8,046 nt of DNA from Planctomycetales bacterium (GTDB lineage Bacteria; Planctomycetota; Planctomycetia; Pirellulales; Thermoguttaceae), in the NCBI GenBank assembly GCA_007127495.1, contig SKZG01000227.1, positions 1-8,046 on the forward strand. Direction: 5' to 3'. Below, piece after piece: positions 1-5,498 of the stretch; within the stretch, counting starts at the first letter, position 1; each line of letters opens with the position of its first letter. The translations under genes were made by a program, and so were the position numbers. A model generated the notes under the pieces. That model worked only from the letters and a program-made list of their open reading frames with translations, was not told the origin of the DNA and searched no databases.

Positions 1-424
1 AATCAACTACCTGTCGTTCTTGGCTGCCTTGGTTTGAAAGTATCCTTACCCCGAGGGCGAGCCAATGCTCCAGCCGCCTTTCGCGAGGATGTTGCCGTGC
101 AGCTTTCCTGAATTCTTCTTGGATGAGGGCAAGCTGTTCCCGATGCTGTTGCATGAGGCCATCATACTGCCACGACTCCGCACAACCCAATTTCAGGTAG
201 TAGTGTGGTGTGTCAATCCACAATGCAATGGTTTGCCTCGCCGACCGCGCGACTGCGGCCAGTTGTGGTAGAGGTTGCAGCGATTCGATGATTTCTTGGA
301 GACGAATGGCCGACAGCCGGATGAGTGTAGGCGAGTGTTCCAGATACTGAGGGTCGTGCAGTTCCATTGCCTGGAACAGCCGAAGCCCCAGTTGATAGCA
401 CAACAGTTCCGTTCGAGTCGCCAT
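1..424 (-). CDS. Hypothetical protein, N-terminal part (cut by window edge)
   Basis: An open frame of 141 codons without a stop runs leftward off the window. It begins MATRTELLCYQLGLRLFQ. ATG at 424 is preferred because GAGGT lies 6 bases upstream; an ATG two codons earlier (430) abuts GAGGT and is too close. I do not recognise a family. The visible part is soluble, rich in Leu, Gln, Glu and Arg, and looks mostly helical, with no signal peptide or membrane segment. The segment around residues 93-125 (QQHREQLALIQEEFRKAARQ) is strongly amphipathic and could be a coiled coil. It lies on the same strand as the recombinase, about 450 bp downstream of it, and could be cargo of the same element. The unbroken frame, ribosome binding site and sensible composition support a real gene; its function is unknown. 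Confidence 0.6.
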   Translation of the reverse strand, partial: MATRTELLCYQLGLRLFQAMELHDPQYLEHSPTLIRLSAIRLQEIIESLQPLPQLAAVARSARQTIALWIDTPHYYLKLGCAESWQYDGLMQQHREQLALIQEEFRKAARQHPRERRLEHWLALGVRILSNQGSQERQVVD

Positions 425-430
425 CGTCAT

Positions 431-876
431 ACCTCGTACGCAGATACCCCCGACCTCCCAGCACCGCAACGGTACAGGATAGACAGCCCGATGTGAAGCC
501 CCTGCGGGATTTCCGCCAACCCGCCCGCACCCAGGAACTTGATAATCTTTCGAACCTCTTGACGGCCGATTTTGCCTCAAAGTGCTGGCCGGACCGCGGA
601 CTGTGCTCAGGGACAGCCCTTACCACCTCGCTGCATGAGCAGAACAAACACCCGTCGCCACGTAGCATCACCGTCGAGTGGGCAACCACTCGGAGCCCCC
701 CGCCCACCAGTGGCCCGGCGGGTGTCGCGGCCGTGGGCCCCGACACTGCATTAGCCCTCCGGTTTGGGCGAGGATACAACGTGTACCGCAAACTCATGTC
801 TCGCCCCATGCGTCCACCACCGGCGTGCTTGGTGAGGTTGCTGCTATCGGCAACACCCCTGCAGAGGCACGGAATC
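431..876. other. Gene-free stretch with a run of hairpins
   Basis: No convincing gene is seen on either strand. Its centre is unusually rich in stem-loops, given in + coordinates. At 675-692 a 7-bp stem CGAGTGG/CCACTCG encloses GCAA. At 699-722 CCCGC and CCAC pair with GTGG and GCGGG, with a CCCG bulge. At 722-746 a 10-bp stem beginning GTGTCG has one C-C mismatch. At 766-772 and 800-806 GGGCGAG pairs with CTCGCCC. No T-run follows any of them, so they are not ordinary terminators. A structured RNA, a recombination site or a degraded gene are all possible. Confidence 0.4.
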
Positions 877-2157
877 TCACCTGGTTGCTTTTTTCCGCCT
901 GACAACACGTCTACGCGGCCACAACCAAGCCCTAACATGGTTCGTAACGGCAACTAGGCGGGCATCATCGATGCGTTCTCGGTACACGGCGCTCATGTCG
1001 CCGGCTCGGGGGGCGTGGCCCATGATGGCGGAGACGGCGGGGAAGTCGCCGGTCTGCTCAGCAATGGTCTGGAAGGTGTGCCGCAAAGCGTAGAATGCCC
1101 GATTGCCGTCCAGCTTCGCGGCGCGCATCAGCTTCTTGAAGGCTGGCGCGATCGTGTCGAGCGGGGTAGTCAAGCCGGCGGCGGCCTTCTGCTTGTCAGT
1201 GGACAGCACGTCGCGCACGACGGGGAGCCCGGTCGGGGTCAAGAAAACGAGATCGTTGTGCTTGGCGTCCTTCGGCTCGGGGCGTACCTCGATAGCGGCC
1301 TTCACCGCCGCGATGGTCGCTTCCCACAGCGGGCATCTTCGGGCAATCCCCGTCTTCTGCCGTCCGTGGTCAATCCACCCGGTCTTGAACTCGATGGCAC
1401 TCTTCGGCAACCGGGCCAGGTCCGATTGTCCGAACGCGGCGTTGATGGCCAGCAGGATTTGCGCCTTCAACACCGGGCCGGCCTTGTCGAGCAGCAGGCG
1501 AACCTCCGCCGCCTCAAACATGCGCGGCCCCCGGGCTGCCCGGGCCAGCCGCAACGTCTTCGGCGTCGGCAGGTCGAACGCCTGCCCGTATCGCACCGGG
1601 CGGTCGATCAATCCTTCATCGTAGCACCACTTGAAGAATATCCGGCTATGACGGACCTCGTTGCCCAGCGACACCGGCCCCCGCCCCTTGGCGAACGCTG
1701 TCCGGAGCTTGCGGAAGTCGGCCACGTCCAGGTCGGCAACGGCGCGGTGCTTGCCGAGAACGTGCACGATGCGGCCGCACGTGCCGTGGTAGTTGGTCCA
1801 GGAGCGAGGCGTCAATTCCCCGGTGTCCCTCATTGCCGCCTTGGCGCTGAGGAACGCATTGACGGCATCGCGGAGGGTGATCAGGTCGTCGTCCTTCGGC
1901 CGTGGCTTGCGACCAGCCTGGATGCAGTCGATGGTCCGGTGGAACTCCGCTAGGGCGGCCGCGCTGCCGTAGTCTCTTGCCTCCGGCACGATTGGGCCGA
2001 AATGGTGCTGCCTGCCGTTGACCTTCTTGCACCAGCGGCCCCACGTGCCACCTGGGTGCACCGTCAGGGGCAGGTGATTCTCCCGCTTGTACTGGCGGGC
2101 CGCGGCGAGGACCGCCGCTTTGTCGGCCGGCTTCGACGTGGTAGAATTGGAACTCAT
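877..2157 (-). CDS. Tyrosine-type recombinase/integrase, planctomycete type
   Basis: It catalyses site-specific DNA strand exchange through a covalent 3'-phosphotyrosine. ATG at 2157 is preferred over the in-frame GTG at 2166 because GAGGTG lies 6 bases before the ATG; this gives 426 aa, and residues are numbered here from the GTG (429 aa). There is a SAM-like core-binding domain at about 95-185 and a catalytic domain at about 215-412. Visible catalytic residues are beta-hairpin Lys271 (RQKTG), Arg362 in FYALRHTF, His384 in IMGHAP and nucleophile Tyr395 in AVYRERI. Two box positions are unusual. The first catalytic Arg, normally in a GxR motif, is replaced in AAFGQSDL (Gln247), and the His of HxLR is Tyr359. 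From memory, planctomycete recombinases often share both changes, so this is probably a subfamily trait and not damage. The tail is Arg/Lys rich. The gene lies 170 bp from a tRNA and has its own strong promoter. Confidence 0.9.
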   Translation of the reverse strand: MSSNSTTSKPADKAAVLAAARQYKRENHLPLTVHPGGTWGRWCKKVNGRQHHFGPIVPEARDYGSAAALAEFHRTIDCIQAGRKPRPKDDDLITLRDAVNAFLSAKAAMRDTGELTPRSWTNYHGTCGRIVHVLGKHRAVADLDVADFRKLRTAFAKGRGPVSLGNEVRHSRIFFKWCYDEGLIDRPVRYGQAFDLPTPKTLRLARAARGPRMFEAAEVRLLLDKAGPVLKAQILLAINAAFGQSDLARLPKSAIEFKTGWIDHGRQKTGIARRCPLWEATIAAVKAAIEVRPEPKDAKHNDLVFLTPTGLPVVRDVLSTDKQKAAAGLTTPLDTIAPAFKKLMRAAKLDGNRAFYALRHTFQTIAEQTGDFPAVSAIMGHAPRAGDMSAVYRERIDDARLVAVTNHVRAWLWPRRRVVRRKKATR

Positions 2158-2199
2158 CGGGTTCACCTCGCATGTAAGGGTGTCAGGTGGGCTTGAATT

Positions 2200-2228
2200 G
2201 ACACCCGCTCGGCAACCGGGCGGGTGTC
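2200..2228. promoter_or_regulatory. Inverted repeat in the recombinase leader
   Basis: GACACCCGC at 2200-2208 pairs with GCGGGTGTC at 2220-2228, and inner CGG/CCG extends the stem around a CAA loop. It lies between the recombinase promoter and its start codon, so it would be in the mRNA leader. On the + strand it is followed by GTTTTCC, a poor terminator. It could attenuate the recombinase or be a protein-binding palindrome. Confidence 0.45.
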
Positions 2229-2243
2229 GTTTTCCGTCCCTGA

Positions 2244-2272
2244 ATTATATGCGGTGTCAAAAAGGGTGTCAA
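2244..2272 (-). promoter_or_regulatory. Consensus sigma70 promoter of the recombinase
   Basis: Read leftward, TTGACA (2272-2267), a 17-bp spacer and TATAAT (2249-2244) match the sigma70 consensus exactly. Transcription would start near 2237, leaving a leader of about 80 nt before the ATG at 2157. A second TTGACA lies only 5 bp from the -10 box and comes from the neighbouring repeat copy. Confidence 0.75.
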
Positions 2273-2326
2273 GCCGGTGCACCCAGAGAAGCGAGAGGGC
2301 AAGAAAACCCAGTAATAAAGGCATTT

Positions 2327-2399
2327 GGGCCCGTAGCTCAACGGTTAGAGCAGCAGACTCATAATCTGTTGGTTGCAGGTTCGAATCCTGCCGGGCCTA
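2327..2399 (+). tRNA. tRNA with CAU anticodon (Met elongator or Ile2)
   Basis: All arms can be drawn. The acceptor is GGGCCCG against CGGGCCT, and U8 A9 follows. The D-arm begins GCTC, the anticodon stem GCAGA/TCTGT encloses loop CTCATAA (anticodon CAU), and the T-arm is GCAGG-TTCGAAT-CCTGC. The discriminator is A2399 and CCA is not encoded. The initiator's three G-C pairs in the anticodon stem are missing, so it is elongator Met or lysidine-modified Ile2; the sequence alone does not decide. Pair 1-72 is a G-U wobble, which is unusual. The recombinase lies on its 5' side and a truncated gene on its 3' side. Confidence 0.93.
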
Positions 2400-2655
2400 C
2401 TTCCGGGGGGGTTCCGTGTTTGGTCACTATCGGCCGATATTGGCCTATCTTCTGTTTCTGTAAGGGTTTGCGTCGGGCTTCGTGAATTGTAGCCCGTTGT
2501 GGCTTGCACTGGATGCGCCGGAAAACGTGCCGCGCATGCGCCGGATTGTGCGCCGTTTTCCGCCACCCGCCGTATCGGGCAAGGGTTACAATCAGCCGCC
2601 AACCGGCTAGCCGACGTAGTTCGTCCTTCGGGATGTACGGGGCCTTGAACGTCAC
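2359..2655 (-). pseudogene. Truncated ImmA/IrrE-like gene start, frame runs into tRNA
   Basis: GTG at 2655 follows the regulator's stop by 4 bases, with GGGAG 10 bases upstream, which suggests translational coupling. The first residues, MTFKAPYIPKDELRRLA, resemble the start of ImmA/IrrE metallopeptidases that commonly follow this kind of XRE regulator. After about residue 17 the similarity ends. No HExxH zinc motif appears, and the frame continues through palindromic DNA into the antisense of the tRNA, ending in PAGFEPATNRL, a well-known tRNA-derived artefact. I read it as a gene cut at its 5' end by recombination beside the tRNA. The assignment rests on a short stretch and on the neighbour. 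Confidence 0.4.
2511..2562. repeat. Palindromic repeat element next to the tRNA
   Basis: CGGAAAACG (2519-2527) and CGTTTTCCG (2554-2562) form a perfect 9-bp inverted repeat around a 26-base loop. The loop holds the perfect palindrome GCGCATGCGC (2532-2541). ATGCGCCGGA occurs twice as a direct repeat (2513-2522 and 2536-2545). It lies inside the degenerated frame behind the XRE gene, so it may be a small inserted repeat element. Confidence 0.5.
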
Positions 2656-2659
2656 TTGC

Positions 2660-3025
2660 TCAGCTCTCCCGAATCAGGTCAACCAGTTCGTCCAAGTTCT
2701 CCGCCGAAACCTGCTTTGCCCGTAACGTGCGGAATAGGACGGGTAGCTTATCGACCACTTCCGAATCCGACATAAGATCGGCCGGAATCTCACCCCTGCC
2801 GGCTGCCGCCGCGTCGAACAGTTCCAGCCATTCATCACTACCGCGTTTCAACCGTAGCGCCTTTGCGTATCGCTCCAGCAAGTCGCGCCCTTGTGGGGGT
2901 GGAGACAAGCCCCGTTCAATTCGGCTGAGATTGCCGGGGTCAATACTGTATTTCAGGCAGAATTCCCGAAGTGTCAAGCCGGCTTTCAGCCGATGCCGCT
3001 TAACCAGTTCGCCGAATCGATTCAT
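2660..3025 (-). CDS. XRE-family helix-turn-helix transcriptional regulator
   Basis: A 121-aa DNA-binding regulator. Residues 4-61 form an XRE/Cro-C1 helix-turn-helix domain, with LTLREFCLKYSI as the first two helices and DPGNLSRIERGL (about 29-40) as the recognition helix region. Residues 62-95 are a linker with Ala and Asp/Glu, and the C-terminal helix (96-121, about LFRTLRAKQVSAENLDELV) is typical of regulators paired with an ImmA/IrrE peptidase. In such pairs the peptidase cleaves or removes the repressor; here the partner looks truncated just downstream. ATG at 3025 has GGGAGG 5 bases upstream. It has its own promoter with a palindrome over it, so autoregulation is likely. Confidence 0.88.
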   Translation of the reverse strand: MNRFGELVKRHRLKAGLTLREFCLKYSIDPGNLSRIERGLSPPPQGRDLLERYAKALRLKRGSDEWLELFDAAAAGRGEIPADLMSDSEVVDKLPVLFRTLRAKQVSAENLDELVDLIRES

Positions 3026-3095
3026 TGCGCCCTCCCGAGCCCATAGGGCCAGCCGATAGTTTCATTTTCGCCGCCGAATTGGCTGCGCTGTTTTC

Positions 3096-3123
3096 ATTAC
3101 ACAACACCCTGTTCAACAGTCAA
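3096..3123 (-). promoter_or_regulatory. Promoter and putative operator of the XRE gene
   Basis: Read leftward, TTGACT (3123-3118), a 16-bp spacer and TGTAAT (3101-3096) each match the sigma70 boxes at 5 of 6 positions. The perfect palindrome CTGTTGAACAG occupies 3119-3109, overlapping the -35 box and the spacer. That is where a repressor would block RNA polymerase. The leader would be about 64 nt. Binding by the XRE protein itself is inference. Confidence 0.55.
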
Positions 3124-3190
3124 CATCGACCTCGGCCGCATTCTGCCACGAATCGCCACAATCCCTTACCCAACTTCACACCCTCAGAAA

Positions 3191-3210
3191 GCCCCTGGGG
3201 GCCGTTTTCA
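3191..3210 (-). terminator. Possible weak terminator after the PQQ-like gene
   Basis: Read leftward, GCCCCCAGGGGC forms a short stem followed by TTTCTG; an alternative stem pairs GCCCTG with CAGGGGC using one bulge. It lies about 100 bp beyond the beta-propeller stop. The stem is short and the T-run is interrupted, so this is tentative. Confidence 0.3.
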
Positions 3211-3230
3211 GGGCCTACCAGCGCGCAGTG

Positions 3231-3270
3231 CGAGCAAGCGAGCCCTCTGACACACTTCGCTTGCGCTTCG
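3231..3270. repeat. REP-like intergenic inverted repeat
   Basis: GCAAGCGA (3234-3241) and TCGCTTGC (3257-3264) are perfect 8-bp arms around a 15-base loop, flanked by further GCG-rich bases (TTGCGCTTCG). Intergenic repeats containing a GAAGCGCAAGCGA-type core are, from memory, frequent in Pirellulales genomes. It lies between the beta-propeller stop and the XRE promoter. Confidence 0.5.
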
Positions 3271-3308
3271 TACTCGTACCGCCCGTAATATGCGATTCGC
3301 CGCTCGCC

Positions 3309-4814
3309 TTACTCGATGCGCAGCAGGTGGCCGTAGGTGCGAATGTACCAGCGGCCGTCGAGAAGAGCCGGCGAGGCGAAAACATGTTCGCCAAGCTGGT
3401 TGACGTGCAGTAGCTCGTATTCCGGCCCCGCCCGGATGACCAGGGTTTGGCCGTCGTCGGTCGTGATGAACACCTTGCCGTCCACGCCGACGGGCGAACT
3501 GGAGATGCCGTGCCCGGCCACTTCGCCCCGCAGGCGAACGCGGTACATCAGCTCGCCGGTGGCCGCGTCGTAACAGCTCAGCACGCGAATCATGTCGTTC
3601 AAGGTGTACAGGTAGCCTTGGTACAACAGCGGCGAGGGGACGAAGGGCGAGCCTCGCATCTCCCGCCACTCCAGATGGGAATCGGTCACGTCGCCCGTGC
3701 CGCCGGGCCGGATCGCCAAGGTGGGCCCCTGCCGTCCGGACGACGCAAAGACCATCCCTTCGCCGACAACCGGCGAGGGGATCACTTCGTCGGTCAGCCC
3801 GTGGCACCACCAGAGTGGTTCGCCGGTGGCCGGATCGTACGCTTGTACCTGGTGCTGGCTGCTGGTGACGATCTCATCGCGATGCCCCTGGTCCATGGCA
3901 ACCCGGATGGCGATGGGCGAACTCCAGCCGACCCTGGCGTTTCGTTCCGTTCGCCACAGGCTTCGGCCGGTCGCCCGGTCAAACGCTGCAATGAACGAGC
4001 CACCGCCATGATCTTGGAACAGGATGACGCGGTCGTCGTAAAGCAACGGAGAGCACGCCGTTCCACGCGACACGCCCCGAATCTCGCCCAGGTCGTTGTG
4101 CCATGCCACATTGCCGTCGAAGTCGACCGCCAAGAGGCCGTGGTTGCCGAAGTAGGCGTACACAAGCCGCCCATCGGTCGTGGGCGTGCTGGAGGCGTAG
4201 CTGCTTTTGGGCCAGCCTTCCTCGGGCTGTGCGGTGCCGGGCACGAACGTTTCCCAAAGGAGTTCACCGTCGCTTCGGCGGAAGCACAGGATGGAACGAA
4301 CCTGCTCGCGGTCGTCGAGGAATACGCGGTCGCCCGACTGCCCAAGGATGTGCTCGACGGGTTCGTCGAGAAACTGGTCGTATGCGGTGGTGAGGAAGAT
4401 GCGGTCGTCCCAGACGATCGGCGATGAATGGCCGCGTCCGGGCACCTCCACGCGCCACGCCACGTTTTTCTCATCGGACCACCGATCGGGATATTCGCCG
4501 GCCGCGACGACGCCCTGCCGCGACGGTCCCCGCCATTGCGGCCACTGCTGCGAAGCCCCTTCGCCCACCGGGGTGATCATCTGCACCGCGCCCAAGTCGG
4601 CCCGTGCAGCCGTGGGCGCAGTCAGCCCAACCCATAACAGGGCCACACCGACGAGCCCCAGAAGAACCGGCACAGTCGCGCTCGTTCCGCCCGCGGTTCC
4701 GGAATTCGCTGCTGCCGACTGGGGACCTTTGAGGGGATTGATGCAACCTTTGGAAAGGGGCGCTGAGCGATTCCACCACCGATTTCTGCGTCGAGTTCGC
4801 TGTGCGACTGTCAT
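3309..4814 (-). CDS. PQQ-like beta-propeller repeat protein, exported
   Basis: A 501-aa protein of the PQQ-binding-like beta-propeller (BamB-like fold) type, abundant in planctomycetes. Residues 1-47 are basic. A hydrophobic stretch at 49-68 followed by TAARA (68-72) makes a signal peptide or membrane anchor, so the propeller lies outside the cytoplasm. The mature part opens with WPQWRGPSRQG (91-101). At least seven blade repeats follow, recognisable by S-P-x-x-x-x-G/D-x-x-(hydrophobic) and by FDRATGRSLW, YDPATGEPLWW and YDAATGELMY at blade ends. No dehydrogenase active-site or haem motif (CxxCH) is seen, so an enzymatic role is not supported; a scaffold or binding role is more likely, and the ligand is unknown. 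ATG at 4814 has GGAGA 7 bases upstream. It is a single-gene unit with its own promoter. Confidence 0.9.
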   Translation of the reverse strand: MTVAQRTRRRNRWWNRSAPLSKGCINPLKGPQSAAANSGTAGGTSATVPVLLGLVGVALLWVGLTAPTAARADLGAVQMITPVGEGASQQWPQWRGPSRQGVVAAGEYPDRWSDEKNVAWRVEVPGRGHSSPIVWDDRIFLTTAYDQFLDEPVEHILGQSGDRVFLDDREQVRSILCFRRSDGELLWETFVPGTAQPEEGWPKSSYASSTPTTDGRLVYAYFGNHGLLAVDFDGNVAWHNDLGEIRGVSRGTACSPLLYDDRVILFQDHGGGSFIAAFDRATGRSLWRTERNARVGWSSPIAIRVAMDQGHRDEIVTSSQHQVQAYDPATGEPLWWCHGLTDEVIPSPVVGEGMVFASSGRQGPTLAIRPGGTGDVTDSHLEWREMRGSPFVPSPLLYQGYLYTLNDMIRVLSCYDAATGELMYRVRLRGEVAGHGISSSPVGVDGKVFITTDDGQTLVIRAGPEYELLHVNQLGEHVFASPALLDGRWYIRTYGHLLRIE

Positions 4815-4867
4815 GCGGTGTTCTCCTTCGTCAGGCGGGGTTTCTCCTTCGGTTCGGGTACGAATCC

Positions 4868-4896
4868 ATTATAACCCAAACGATCGGGGGCGCCAG
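4868..4896 (-). promoter_or_regulatory. Likely promoter of the PQQ-like gene
   Basis: A perfect TATAAT (4873-4868, read leftward) lies 17 bp from CTGGCG (4896-4891), a weak -35 match of 3 in 6. Transcription would start near 4861, giving a leader of about 47 nt. The leader contains GAAGGAGAA twice; the copy nearer the gene serves as ribosome binding site. Confidence 0.5.
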
Positions 4897-4897
4897 G

Positions 4898-5129
4898 GTG
4901 CGGCAGTTTTTCAGTACTGCATGTCGACAAAGAGGCTGACGCCCTGTACCTGCGTCTGGACGATTCGAAGATCGTCGAGTCGGAGAAAATCTCGCCCGGC
5001 GTGGTGCTGGACTTTAACGCACACGAACAGGTGGTTGGCATCGAACTGCTGAACCTCTCCCAGCGCTCGGCCGGGCTGGACCTCAACGAGCTGCAGTTCC
5101 AGACGACCGAAGCGAGAATGGTGAAGTGA
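4898..5129 (+). pseudogene. DUF2283 family gene with disrupted 5' end
   Basis: From 4911 the frame reads SVLHVDKEADALYLRLDD, followed by SKIVESEKISPGVVLDF and VVGIELLNLSQR. This is the DUF2283 pattern, a small domain (about 60-70 aa) of unknown function. It ends at TGA 5127-5129. In this frame there is no ATG, GTG or TTG between an upstream TAA (about 4872) and the conserved core. A GTG at 4898, with a G-rich stretch upstream, would begin MRQF in frame if the T5 run at 4907-4911 lost one T. So it is either a one-base frameshift, a truncated copy, or an assembly error. The last seven codons are made of the heptamer repeat that continues downstream. The promoter of the divergent beta-propeller gene overlaps its 5' end. 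Confidence 0.6.
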
Positions 5130-5185
5130 GAAGTGAAAAAGGAGAAGTGAGAAATCGGAAGGGTGAAGTGGGAAAGAGTGAAGGA
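5109..5185 (+). repeat. Tandem 7-bp repeat array (GAAGTGA type)
   Basis: Eleven units stay in exact 7-base register: GAAGCGA, GAATGGT, GAAGTGA, GAAGTGA, AAAAGGA, GAAGTGA, GAAATCG, GAAGGGT, GAAGTGG, GAAAGAG, TGAAGGA. The strand is almost pure purine apart from scattered T and C. The first three units are the 3' end of the DUF2283 remnant, including its stop codon. Confidence 0.75.
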
Positions 5186-5203
5186 GCCGGTGTGGCCCCC
5201 CGA

Positions 5204-5238
5204 CTTCTTCTCACGTCCAACTTCTCAATTCTCAATTC
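5204..5238 (-). repeat. Mirror array of 7-bp repeats, opposite orientation
   Basis: Read leftward from 5238 the units are GAATTGA, GAATTGA, GAAGTTG, GACGTGA, GAAGAAG, again in exact 7-base register. They face the + strand array ending at 5185, separated by an 18-bp spacer, so the two could partly pair as a long imperfect hairpin. Confidence 0.65.
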
Positions 5239-5257
5239 GCCGCCCGCCGCAAAAATT

Positions 5258-5279
5258 GGGACAGTCCCCCGTGAGCGGG
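5258..5279. repeat. GGGACAGTCCC palindromes
   Basis: GGGAC-A-GTCCC (5258-5268) is followed by CCCG-TGAG-CGGG (5268-5279). Palindromes with a GGGACAGTCCC core are frequent interspersed intergenic repeats in planctomycete and related genomes, from memory; some are linked to REP-associated transposases, none of which is visible here. Confidence 0.5.
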
Positions 5280-5282
5280 TAC

Positions 5283-5326
5283 AAAAAAACATCAAGGTAC
5301 GCCGGTCCGTCGGCACACCTTGATGT
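5283..5326 (-). terminator. Strong rho-independent terminator, leftward
   Basis: Read leftward, ACATCAAGGT pairs perfectly with ACCTTGATGT (10 bp; 5326-5317 and 5298-5289). Past a small AC/GT-position internal loop, GCCG/CGGC adds four more pairs, and the stem is followed at once by seven T (5289-5283). On the + strand there is no T-run, so it acts leftward. No leftward gene is visible upstream of it in the window. Confidence 0.8.
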
Positions 5327-5498
5327 CTATCCTGAACCGGAACCACGCGCGTTCCGCCCTCCCGGCAGGTTCCTTCGATTGTATCGGCATCGCCACTCCC
5401 CCGGCTGAAGCCGATTATTCCAATTGGGGCAGGCGCCCCTGACAAACCGGTCACGGGGGCCGTCCTCTGGTCCATGTACCGTAGCGGGTTGTCGCAGG

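Larger units (their letters stand above)
2178..2272. repeat. Five GGTGTC(A) motifs upstream of the recombinase
   Basis: Copies are GGGTGTCA at 2178-2185, GGGTGTCAA inverted at 2198-2206, GGGTGTCG at 2222-2229, CGGTGTCAA at 2252-2260 and GGGTGTCAA at 2264-2272. The last two are 12 bp apart in direct orientation; copies 2 and 3 form the arms of the hairpin at 2200-2228. Copy 5 contains the recombinase -35 box. Such a cluster beside an integrase gene fits arm-type integrase binding sites or a repressor operator; which one is inference. Confidence 0.6.

Noticed and set aside
427..576. 49-codon - strand frame ending in TGA that overlaps an ATG at 430 (ATGA)
   Set aside because: The overlap looks like translational coupling, but the frame has no ATG or GTG start and no recognisable domain; it may be a gene remnant, not enough to call.
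213..953. 246-codon - strand frame
   Set aside because: It overlaps both the recombinase end and the left-edge gene in other frames, and its composition looks like translated hairpin DNA.
1015..1953. 312-codon + strand frame
   Set aside because: It is antisense to the recombinase, which carries the catalytic residues.
2087..2602. Frames with peptides such as VAQRLEQQTHNLLVAG, RPGRIRTCNQQ and GPAGFEPATNRL
   Set aside because: These are familiar false proteins produced by translating a tRNA gene on either strand.
3447..4427. 326-codon + strand frame
   Set aside because: It is antisense to the PQQ-like beta-propeller gene, which has clear blade repeats and a signal sequence.
5109..5185. CRISPR array
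   Set aside because: The repeats are contiguous 7-bp units without spacers.
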